Below, piece after piece: positions 8,211-15,456 of a stretch of 64,000 nucleotides of DNA. A program made the position numbers and the translations under genes. The stretch is taken from contig NZ_QCYJ01000103.1 in the NCBI RefSeq assembly GCF_003123685.1, positions 310,001-374,000 on the forward strand, given 5' to 3'. The notes beneath the pieces were generated by a model. The model saw only the letters and a program-made list of their open reading frames with translations, made no database searches and was not told the origin of the DNA. Each line of letters starts with the position of its first letter. The first letter of the stretch is position 1. The stretch comes from Nocardia aurea (GTDB lineage: Bacteria > Actinomycetota > Actinomycetes > Mycobacteriales > Mycobacteriaceae).

Positions 8211-8515
8211 TGCCGCATCGGTCCTATCGCCGGGTATCGCCGGAGGTCCGCAAGGCCGCCGTGGAACAGGTCCTCGCGCTGACCGGCACGCTCAGTAGCG
8301 AATCCGAGGCGTGCCGGATGGTCGCCGATCAGATCGGCGTGCACGCCAATTCGGTGCGCAATTGGGTCCGTGCCGCCGAAGGGCCCGGTCCGGAACGCAT
8401 GGACGTCGGCGCGCTACGCCGCAAAGTCGCTCTGCTGCAACAGCAATTGGCCGCCGCCGCCGAGATGAACCGAACCCTGGCCGACACCCTGAACGAATCC
8501 CGCCGTCGCACGTGA
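8207..8515 (+). CDS. small transposase-type helix-turn-helix protein with coiled coil
   Basis: This 102-residue protein has an N-terminal helix-turn-helix like that of IS3-family OrfA proteins (SESEACRMVADQIGVHANSVRNW, about residues 32-54, only part quoted here as the key span), then a Leu/Gln coiled coil at about residues 67-95. There is no downstream orfB, and its stop overlaps the next T4SS gene (GTGA), so it looks like a domesticated DNA-binding protein belonging to the operon. A role as regulator or DNA-processing accessory factor is inferred. Two ATG codons are in tandem at 8207 and 8210; the first overlaps the micro-ORF stop. Confidence 0.65.
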   Translation: MMPHRSYRRVSPEVRKAAVEQVLALTGTLSSESEACRMVADQIGVHANSVRNWVRAAEGPGPERMDVGALRRKVALLQQQLAAAAEMNRTLADTLNESRRRT

Positions 8516-10191
8516 GCGCCAAAGGCATGCTCTGGGGGGTGATGGGCGTCGTGGTGGCGCTGATGGCGGTAGTGCTCGTGGTTATCATGCCCTCGGTCGA
8601 CGACCCCTGCGAAGGTATCTCGGTACTCGGATCGCAGTCGGCGCTACCGCCGCTCGGCGGTTACCCGCAGGGCGATCCCCGCGCGTCGACCGCCGCTGCC
8701 GCCCCGTCCGGTTCGGCTACGGCGACCTCGGCCAACCCCGCCGTCACCGCGACACCGTCGCTGGCGGCGGGCGTCGGCTCGATCCGGCGCGTGCTGCCGC
8801 TGGCGACCGGAACGTTCACCGTCTCGGATGTGTTCGGTTCACGCGGAGGCGACCACAAGGGCATCGATATGGCGGCCGTGGACGGCACGCCGATCTTCTC
8901 GGTCTCCGACGGTCGGGTGGTGGCGGCCGGGCCCGCGTCCGGTTTCGGCAACTGGATCGTGGTCGACTCGATCGACACCAACGGCCGCGGCTATTCGGCC
9001 GTCTACGGACATATGTGGGACGCGGGCGTGCTGGTGCGCGTCGGCGAGACCGTGCGCGCGGGGCAGCAGATCGGACTGGTCGGATCCGCGGGCGAATCCA
9101 GCGGTCCCCACCTGCATTTCGAGATCGTTCCCGGTGGCCGTTTCACCGGCGGCAGGCAGATCGATCCGGTGCCGTGGCTCGACGGCGCGCCGACCCCCGA
9201 TCTCGGCGGCGCGCAGTGGTATTCCACCGATCCGCGATGCAGCCTCGGTTTCGGCAGCGCCGGTGGCGCGCTCGCCGCGGGCAAGGTTCCGGAGGAACTC
9301 GAGATCTGGTACCGCCGAGCCGGTTCGATCTGCCCGCAGATCACCTCGTCGCTGCTCGCCGCCCAGGGCCGCCAGGAATCGGGTTTCCGTCGCGGCGCGA
9401 CCTCGCCCGCGGGCGCGCAGGGCCTCGCGCAGTTCCTGCCGGGCACCGCCGCGAGTATCAATCCCGACGACGGTAAGCCCTATGTCATCGACGCCGACGG
9501 CAACGGCGTGGCCAGCGTGTGGGACGACGGTGACGCGATCATCGGTCAGGGCCGCTACATGTGCGCGATCGCGCACAAGATCGAGCGGTGGCAGGCGGAG
9601 GGACGGGTGCAGGGCGATCTCACCGCGCTGTCGCTGGCCGCCTACAACGCGGGCGAGGGCGCGGTACTCGCCTCGGGGGGAATGCCCAACCAGGTCGGCG
9701 CGCACTACTCCGAAACCCAACCGTACGTGCGCAATATCCTGACCATGGAACCGCAGTACCGCGCGCCCGGCTCCACCGGCCGCTTCACTCCGGGCGAAGA
9801 CGACCCCGGCACCCAGATCGTCGAGGCCGCGCACGACTGGCTCGGCACCCCGTACGTGTGGGGCGGCGGCGGACCGCAGGGCCCGAGCGGCGGCGGACTC
9901 GACGGACCCGGCCTCACCTCCGCGGCGGTCTTCGCGGCCTCCTCCGGCGCGATCACACTCCCGCGCACCGCCGAACAGCAGTGGGAAGCCGGTTCCGAAG
10001 TGCCGTTGAGCCGGGCGAAACCGGGAGATCTGGTGTTCAGCTCCTTCGGTCCACGCGGCCCGGCGCAGGTCGGAATCTATGCCGGGGAGGGCAGGATGAT
10101 CCAGTCCGCCCCCGCCGCACCGGGCCGAGGCGGCGGCGGGGTCGGCGAAACGGCGATACCGGGTGACGCGCGGGCGAGGAGGGTGCTGTGA
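8512..10191 (+). CDS. anchored cell-wall hydrolase: M23 peptidase, SLT transglycosylase, inactive NlpC/P60 domain
   Basis: This 559-residue protein has an N-terminal membrane anchor at about residues 5-28, then an M23 metallopeptidase with H115, D119 and the HLH motif H200/H202. A lytic transglycosylase (SLT) domain follows with catalytic E289 in QESGF and the AQGLAQFLPGT motif. The third domain is an NlpC/P60 fold (residues about 440-559). In it the usual DCSGL is D464-GPGL, with Gly where the catalytic Cys belongs, and the usual His before VGIY is Q519, so this domain looks catalytically dead. It is the VirB1-like enzyme that opens peptidoglycan for the apparatus. The GTG start at 8512 overlaps the upstream stop. 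Confidence 0.85.
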   Translation: MSAKGMLWGVMGVVVALMAVVLVVIMPSVDDPCEGISVLGSQSALPPLGGYPQGDPRASTAAAAPSGSATATSANPAVTATPSLAAGVGSIRRVLPLATGTFTVSDVFGSRGGDHKGIDMAAVDGTPIFSVSDGRVVAAGPASGFGNWIVVDSIDTNGRGYSAVYGHMWDAGVLVRVGETVRAGQQIGLVGSAGESSGPHLHFEIVPGGRFTGGRQIDPVPWLDGAPTPDLGGAQWYSTDPRCSLGFGSAGGALAAGKVPEELEIWYRRAGSICPQITSSLLAAQGRQESGFRRGATSPAGAQGLAQFLPGTAASINPDDGKPYVIDADGNGVASVWDDGDAIIGQGRYMCAIAHKIERWQAEGRVQGDLTALSLAAYNAGEGAVLASGGMPNQVGAHYSETQPYVRNILTMEPQYRAPGSTGRFTPGEDDPGTQIVEAAHDWLGTPYVWGGGGPQGPSGGGLDGPGLTSAAVFAASSGAITLPRTAEQQWEAGSEVPLSRAKPGDLVFSSFGPRGPAQVGIYAGEGRMIQSAPAAPGRGGGGVGETAIPGDARARRVL

Positions 10192-10832
10192 ATGTCGAGC
10201 GGAAAAGCGAACACGCGCTGCGATACCCGGCGTTCGGACCGCGACGTCGCGGCTCGCGACGGTTAGCCTGGAAGATACACGGAAGAGCACGCGCGAAACT
10301 GGTGGTGATGCTGGTGGTGAGCGTAGCGACGCTGAGCGCGGCATGCGGAAGCGACAGCGACGGGCCGGATTCCGGCGCGTCGGATCGGGTCACGTCCACG
10401 ACCCGGTTGCTCGAGGCTGCGCCCGCACCCGATCCGGTGACCCCCGACGGTGTCGCGGTCGCGGCACTGAAGGAGATCTACACCTGGCAGCCCGCCGCCG
10501 AGCCCCAGGGCTCGTCGCTGGCCAGAGCCCGCAAATGGCTCGGTCCCAGCCTGATCCGGGTGCTCGACACCCCCGCCGCGGCGACCGAGACGCCGCGGCA
10601 ATCGTTGCAGTGGTCGGATTGGGCGAAGGCGAAAGCCACGGTCCAGGCGTTCACCTTCGCGTCGGGGGAGCGTCCGCCCGCCGGCGCGGACCCGAACACC
10701 GAGCAGTACAAGATCGGGATAGAGCAGACCGTCGTCTACCCGGACGGGCGCAAGGAGGAATTGCCGCCGAGCACGGTCATCGCGACCGTCGTCCGCACGG
10801 CCGAGGGCTGGCGGCTCGACGCCTTCCGCTGA
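10188..10832 (+). CDS. putative lipoprotein of the T4SS operon, VirB8-like candidate C
   Basis: This 214-residue protein starts at the GTG at 10188, overlapping the upstream stop. A hydrophobic segment ends in a lipobox (LSAAC) with Cys near residue 53. The N-terminal extension ahead of it is long and Arg-rich, so translation may instead begin at an internal ATG at 10308, just before the hydrophobic core. The mature part has the GWRLDAF ending typical of small NTF2-like extracytoplasmic domains, comparable with the two paired proteins at 1270-2708. A structural role between membrane and cell wall is inferred. Confidence 0.6.
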   Translation: MNVERKSEHALRYPAFGPRRRGSRRLAWKIHGRARAKLVVMLVVSVATLSAACGSDSDGPDSGASDRVTSTTRLLEAAPAPDPVTPDGVAVAALKEIYTWQPAAEPQGSSLARARKWLGPSLIRVLDTPAAATETPRQSLQWSDWAKAKATVQAFTFASGERPPAGADPNTEQYKIGIEQTVVYPDGRKEELPPSTVIATVVRTAEGWRLDAFR

Positions 10833-10875
10833 CACCGCATCATTCACCACCGCAAGGCAATTCGAGGAGGCACAG

Positions 10876-12741
10876 ATGGCAAAGAAGAAGCCGGTGAAAG
10901 ATCCGGCCGCGGTCGGACCCGATCTCGGCCTGTACGCCGTCTACGCCGCTGCCGCGGTGTTCGCGACACTGCTACTCGCCCTGCACCTGGGCAACGCGCT
11001 GTCGTCGCCACGCCAGGACGTCCCGGTCAACCCGATCGAGATCATCGCGAAAATGGCGCGGGGACAACTGAAATGGCCGGTCGCCGCCACCGTGATCGTG
11101 CTGCTCGTCATCGCGGTGCTGGTGATCTACCTGTTGACGCGCAAGCAGTCCAAGGCCCGAGCGTCCAAGGGTCGGCTCCCGGTCGATGAGAAAGCCGATG
11201 TGATGGGCAACGGCGGTGCGATCGCGTCGCTGACCGAAGCGGGAGTGCGGGAGAAGGCGGCTCAGCTGGGGATTCGGCTCGGTAGCGATGATATCCCGGG
11301 CGTGCCCATCGGTATCGGGGTCGCCGACGGCACCATGCTGTACGGATCCTACGAGGATCTGCACATCGATATCTGGGGTCCGCGCCAAGGCAAGTCGACC
11401 TCCCGCGTTATTCCGGCCATTCTTACCGCAATTGGTCCGGTGCTGGCTACCTCGAATAAGCGTGATGTTGTCGACGCGACCCGTGATGTCCGAAAGGAAA
11501 AGGGTAGTCCAACTTATGTCTTCGATCCGCAGGGCGTCGCGGGTGAGGAGCCGACCTGGTACTGGAATCCGCTGAAATGGGTCGCGCCGGGTCGCGCCGG
11601 TTGCGAGATGCGAGCGGCGCGCCTCGCCGGGCATTTCGCCGATAGTGACGACGGTTCGGACGCCAAAACCGACGCGTTCTTCGATCCGGAGGCCGAGGAT
11701 CTACTTGCCGGTTTGTTCCTGGCCGCAGCGGTTGCCCAGGAACCAATCACACGGGTGTGGTACTGGGTAACCCACCCTCGCGACGAAACTCCCATCCAGC
11801 TGTTGCGCGAAGCCGGTCACGAATTCACCGCGGATGGTTTGACCGCCCAGTATCAGGCCGACGAGCGGACACGTAGTGGTGTTTTCGGCACGGCGAAGAA
11901 GATGATCCGTTGCCTCAAGTTGACCAATGTTCACGAGTGGGTCACTGCCGGGCGTAACAAGGAACGAGAACTGTTCGACGAACTGGAATTCATCGAGAAG
12001 AACGGCACTCTCTACAGCTTGTCGCTGGAGGGCCGGGGATCGGCCGCGCCGCTGGTGAGCGCGCTGACCGAAGCGGTGATCGATGTCGCGATGCAGAAGG
12101 CGTCGAGGTCACGGGGTGGGCGGCTCGACATACCTCTGCTCGCGGTCCTCGATGAGGCAGCCAACGTCGTGCGCTGGAAAGATCTTCCGAAGCAGTACAG
12201 CCACTTCGGGTCACGGGGCATCGTCGTCATGACCGTGCTCCAATCGTGGGCACAGGGCGTCCGATGCTGGGGTGAGGACGGTATGTCCGCGCTCTGGTCC
12301 GCGGCGAATATCAAGGTCCTCGGGAGTGGTGTCGATGACACCAACTTCCTGCGCGATCGTTCCGAAGCGCTCGGCGAATACGACGCTATCTCGCAGTCGG
12401 TTTCGGAATCCGCCAGTGGTAAGAGCTATTCCCGGTCGCTCGGTTCGTCCAAGACATTCTCGGTGAACGGGCTCGCGACACTGCCGCGCGGGCGGGTCAT
12501 CGTGTTCTCTTCTGGCGCGCCACCGGTACTTGTGCGCACCGTGGCGTGGTGGGAGAGCGAGTACTCCGCAGAAGTCGAACAATCCATCAAGCGGCACGAT
12601 CCGACACACAAGGCCGAGATTATCGACCTCATCGGATCCCCGGCGCTGGACAAGTCCACACTGCGACAAAATGACTCCCCGTCGCTGGTGAAATCAACGC
12701 CACAGGATGATGGGCAGCCAAAGGAGGCACGGCCGCTGTGA
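10876..12741 (+). CDS. VirD4/TraG-type coupling protein
   Basis: This 621-residue protein has two N-terminal membrane helices (about residues 17-40 and 71-93). Walker A is GPRQGKST at residues 168-175, and Walker B is LLAVLDEAAN around D426/E427. It is the type IV coupling ATPase that brings DNA-protein substrate to the channel. Unlike its neighbours it has a 43-base spacer and its own ribosome site (GAGGAGG, 10864-10870). From about codon 180 onward, A/T-ending codons become clearly more frequent than in the first 500 bases, which suggests a recombination breakpoint shortly after Walker A. Its stop overlaps the next gene (GTGA). Confidence 0.88.
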   Translation: MAKKKPVKDPAAVGPDLGLYAVYAAAAVFATLLLALHLGNALSSPRQDVPVNPIEIIAKMARGQLKWPVAATVIVLLVIAVLVIYLLTRKQSKARASKGRLPVDEKADVMGNGGAIASLTEAGVREKAAQLGIRLGSDDIPGVPIGIGVADGTMLYGSYEDLHIDIWGPRQGKSTSRVIPAILTAIGPVLATSNKRDVVDATRDVRKEKGSPTYVFDPQGVAGEEPTWYWNPLKWVAPGRAGCEMRAARLAGHFADSDDGSDAKTDAFFDPEAEDLLAGLFLAAAVAQEPITRVWYWVTHPRDETPIQLLREAGHEFTADGLTAQYQADERTRSGVFGTAKKMIRCLKLTNVHEWVTAGRNKERELFDELEFIEKNGTLYSLSLEGRGSAAPLVSALTEAVIDVAMQKASRSRGGRLDIPLLAVLDEAANVVRWKDLPKQYSHFGSRGIVVMTVLQSWAQGVRCWGEDGMSALWSAANIKVLGSGVDDTNFLRDRSEALGEYDAISQSVSESASGKSYSRSLGSSKTFSVNGLATLPRGRVIVFSSGAPPVLVRTVAWWESEYSAEVEQSIKRHDPTHKAEIIDLIGSPALDKSTLRQNDSPSLVKSTPQDDGQPKEARPL

Positions 12742-13472
12742 ATGACGAGAAACCGAAGTTCGCCACTGTGAACTCGTTCGTCGAAGAATATCTCGTCGGG
12801 ATTTATCAGCGACAGGTCACCGATACGAGCGATACGGTCTGGTGCGATCAATGGTGGCGCCACGGTGAGGCGGCCGCCCGCCTCACCGCGGTGTGGCGGG
12901 CATGGGAGCGGTGGCATCGTGACGAGCGTGGTGGGTTGAGCTACTGGCTGGTCCAGCATGCCGACCGGCACATGAAGCAACTGTTCGACCCGCGCGGGCC
13001 GTTCAAATACTGCAGCGTGCGCAACGGCCACCGAGGCGTACTCGGGCCGCTGCCGACCGAGACTCCGCCGGACGCTCTACTCGCCGAGCTCACACCCGAG
13101 CGTCACAATGACTGGTGGCATCCCACTCTTGTCGATTTCGTCGACGGATACCTCAGTCAGGTCTATCAGCGACAGGTTACCGACCTCAGCGATACCGCAT
13201 GGTGCCCGCAATGGTGGCAGCACAGAGAAGCTGTGGTCAGAATCGAATCACTATGGACCGCGCACGAGTTCGCACGCAATGACCGATCGGACAGGCTGAG
13301 CGAGTGGTTCCTCGAGCATGCGGATCCGCAGATGAAGCAGCTCTTGGACCCGAGGGGCCCGTTCAAGTACTGCACGGTGCGGGGCGGGCATCAGAGTAAA
13401 GTGAGTCCGCTTCCGGTAACGACGGAACAACGGGGGCTATTTGCCGAGCCCGATCCCGTGCCGGACCGATAG
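12738..13472 (+). CDS. tandem-repeat DUF4913-like protein
   Basis: This 244-residue protein is made of two copies of one domain, residues 14-98 and 134-218, with a period of exactly 120 residues. By hand count 50 of 85 positions are identical, including YQRQVTD, WC-x-QWW, HAD-x2-MKQL and DPRGPFKYC. The motif set matches DUF4913, a family I recall next to actinobacterial conjugation genes. No enzyme motif is seen; conserved Trp, Cys and His could form a binding site. The GTG start overlaps the coupling-protein stop, so it may work with that protein, for example in substrate recognition (inference). Confidence 0.75.
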   Translation: MNDEKPKFATVNSFVEEYLVGIYQRQVTDTSDTVWCDQWWRHGEAAARLTAVWRAWERWHRDERGGLSYWLVQHADRHMKQLFDPRGPFKYCSVRNGHRGVLGPLPTETPPDALLAELTPERHNDWWHPTLVDFVDGYLSQVYQRQVTDLSDTAWCPQWWQHREAVVRIESLWTAHEFARNDRSDRLSEWFLEHADPQMKQLLDPRGPFKYCTVRGGHQSKVSPLPVTTEQRGLFAEPDPVPDR

Positions 13473-13492
13473 TCCGGCCGGATCGGCCGTAC

Positions 13493-14050
13493 TCAGCGGC
13501 TACGTTCGAGCCCGCGGCCCAATTCCTGTTCGCGGGCTGCCGTCGGTGTTGGTGCTTCTTTGGAGCGGGCGCGGGCTGCTTCCTCGACAGGATGCGCATG
13601 CCCGGCCTCGACGAGCATGCGCACCGCCGCCAGTTCGGGTTCGACGCCGATCCTGGCGAGATGTGCCGCGATAGCGCTGCGGCGTTCCTCGGAGTCGTAG
13701 CGCATCTGCGGTGCGGCTACCGATGACGCGGTGGCAACCGAACCGGTCGCGACCGACATGCTCGAAGATCGATCCTTCTCCAGCGAGATACCGAGACTCT
13801 GACTCGTCACCGGCATTTCCATCATCCGCGCGAGCTCGAGATTGCGCGGATCCTTCGCCTTGGCATCACGCGCCTCACGAACCTGGAGTTCCCTGGCCTC
13901 TTTGATGCGGGCTTCGGTGACCTTGACCCGCGCCTCGGCTTCTTTCTGCCCACGCTCACGAGTCCGCAGTGCGACGAGGGTCGCAAGCTGCAACATGGTC
14001 CTCATCATCGCGCCTGTTTCCTTGGCGATGTCGTCCAATTCTCCGGACAT
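13493..14050 (-). CDS. hypothetical coiled-coil protein at the cluster edge
   Basis: This 185-residue protein lies opposite to, and convergent with, the conjugation operon, 20 bases away. The N-terminus is mildly hydrophobic (GAMMRTMLQLATLVAL, about residues 13-28), followed by a strongly charged Lys/Glu/Arg coiled coil at about residues 30-70, a Ser/Val linker, and an Ala/Arg-rich C-terminus. No family is recognised. Similar charged proteins are often near conjugation genes in actinobacteria, but no function is assigned. A perfect tandem 15-base repeat lies 44 bases upstream of its start and may regulate it. Confidence 0.55.
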   Translation of the reverse strand: MSGELDDIAKETGAMMRTMLQLATLVALRTRERGQKEAEARVKVTEARIKEARELQVREARDAKAKDPRNLELARMMEMPVTSQSLGISLEKDRSSSMSVATGSVATASSVAAPQMRYDSEERRSAIAAHLARIGVEPELAAVRMLVEAGHAHPVEEAARARSKEAPTPTAAREQELGRGLERSR

Positions 14051-14372
14051 GGCTGCTCCCCGATGCTGCGGTGATCACTATGGATTGTGGTGGTACTCGG
14101 TGACGAACTACTCGGTGACGAACACTGCCCCTTGTCACGGCCGAACGAGCGGTGATCCGAGGGGCAGCGTGTCGTCTGTAAACGCGGACATCCGGAGCCC
14201 GGTCGCGTAGCACGCCCTACCCGGGGATCGGCCCGTTAGGGTTGGCTACGCTACGCGCACTCCTTCTTTCGAGATTACCCGAGAAAGCCCTGGCACAACC
14301 GTTCGGACGCGTCGGTTACAGCATATATCGCACAATTCCGACACGCAGGGGTAAGTCGCCGGACAACCTCGC
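14051..14372. other. non-coding stretch between the conjugation module and ppi
   Basis: These 322 bases contain no convincing gene. They hold the tandem 15-bp repeat and, further right, sequence with more A/T than its surroundings (14255-14345), including TTACAGCATATATCG. This may be a promoter or the end of the mobile module. No tRNA 3' end or clear attachment core is visible. Confidence 0.5.
14094..14123. repeat. perfect tandem 15-bp direct repeat
   Basis: The 15-mer TACTCGGTGACGAAC occurs twice back to back (14094-14108 and 14109-14123). It sits just upstream of the coiled-coil gene on the minus strand, at the edge of the conjugation module. It could be an operator, an iteron pair or part of a transfer or recombination site; the sequence alone does not decide. 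Confidence 0.75.
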
Positions 14373-15269
14373 TCAATCCATCTGAACGGACTGGATCGTT
14401 ACGGGGGTGGTGGGCTTGCCGTCGCCCGGACCGTTCGAATTGTCCTGGCCCGCTTCGGCGATCTTGTCCAGGGTGCCCATGTCGCCCTTGTCGACGGTGC
14501 CGAAGATCGTGTACTGCGGCGGGAGTTGCGAATTGCCGTAGACGATGAAGAACTGGCTTCCGTTGGTGGCCTTGCCGTCCACGCCGTCGGACCCGGTCGA
14601 ACCGTTGGCGTTGGCCATGGCGAGCACACCGCGTTCGTAGTCGACCGGCATCTGGAGGTTCGGGTCGCCTGCGGCGTACTGATCGGTCGGGTACTCGTTG
14701 TCGAATTCGTAACCGGGGCCGCCCATTCCGGTGCCGACCGGGTCGCCGCACTGGAGCACCTTCAGGCCCTCGCTCGCGGTCATCCGGTGGCAGCTGGTGC
14801 CGTCGAAGTACTTCTGGTCCACCAGATTCATGAAGCTGTTGACCGTGCAGGGGGACTCGGCGTTGTTCAGCGTGAGCCCGATCGGGCCCGCGCTGGTCTC
14901 CACGCTGAGGCTGACCTTCGCGTCGTTACCCGTGGTCGGCACCTCGGTGCGCTCGGGTTTGTGCACGGGTTTGTCGGCGGGGGCGCGGCCGTCGCGGTAG
15001 CTGCAGTTGACCAGTGCGGGCTTGGCCTTGGCGGCGGGCGGAGCGGCGGTCAGCGACGCGTCCTTGGGCTCGGCGGCGGTGTTGCTGTCGTTGTCGTCGC
15101 CCTTGGTCAGGAAGTACACCCCGGTCACCGCCGCGACCACGACGACGACGCCGAGCACGGATCCGGCGATCGTGAGTTGCTTGCGTTTGCGGGCCCGATC
15201 GGCGCGGGTGGCGAGCTGGCGCTCCAGCTTCCGCTTGGCCGCTGCTCGTCGCTGTTCGTTGCTCGGCAC
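14373..15269 (-). CDS. membrane-anchored cyclophilin-type peptidyl-prolyl isomerase (PpiB-like)
   Basis: This 298-residue protein has a basic N-terminus (NEQRRAAAKRKLERQ), one membrane helix at about residues 33-55, an Ala/Lys-rich linker, and a C-terminal cyclophilin domain with motifs such as FMNLVDQKYFDGTSCHR and GSQFFIVY. It should assist folding of exported proteins outside the membrane. The N-terminus closely matches what I recall of mycobacterial PpiB (Rv2582). The GTG at 15269 was preferred over GTG 15275 because GGGAGG then lies nine bases upstream. The frame stays open to 15464, but that part is shadow. It is divergent from hisS. Confidence 0.85.
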   Translation of the reverse strand: MPSNEQRRAAAKRKLERQLATRADRARKRKQLTIAGSVLGVVVVVAAVTGVYFLTKGDDNDSNTAAEPKDASLTAAPPAAKAKPALVNCSYRDGRAPADKPVHKPERTEVPTTGNDAKVSLSVETSAGPIGLTLNNAESPCTVNSFMNLVDQKYFDGTSCHRMTASEGLKVLQCGDPVGTGMGGPGYEFDNEYPTDQYAAGDPNLQMPVDYERGVLAMANANGSTGSDGVDGKATNGSQFFIVYGNSQLPPQYTIFGTVDKGDMGTLDKIAEAGQDNSNGPGDGKPTTPVTIQSVQMD

Positions 15270-15456
15270 TGACACGTTCCTCCCGTTTTCCGGTCCTTTC
15301 GGGGGATCAGTGTGCCATCTCTTCCTTAGAGTTCCTCTAGACCTCTCGTGAGCGTGGCGGCCGCGGGGCCGCACGCGGGCTCCGCACCTGCGTGAGCGCG
15401 GCCCGAGGGACAACCGGTTGGACTTGTCGGGCAGCGGTGGTGGAAACTGGACCATC

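Noticed and set aside
8207..8515. Remnant insertion sequence
   Set aside because: Only an OrfA-like HTH is present, with no OrfB or terminal repeats, and the gene is coupled on both sides.
14200..14372. tRNA or attachment site at the end of the conjugation module
   Set aside because: No cloverleaf arms, GGTTCGAATCC-like T-loop or duplicated core sequence could be found.
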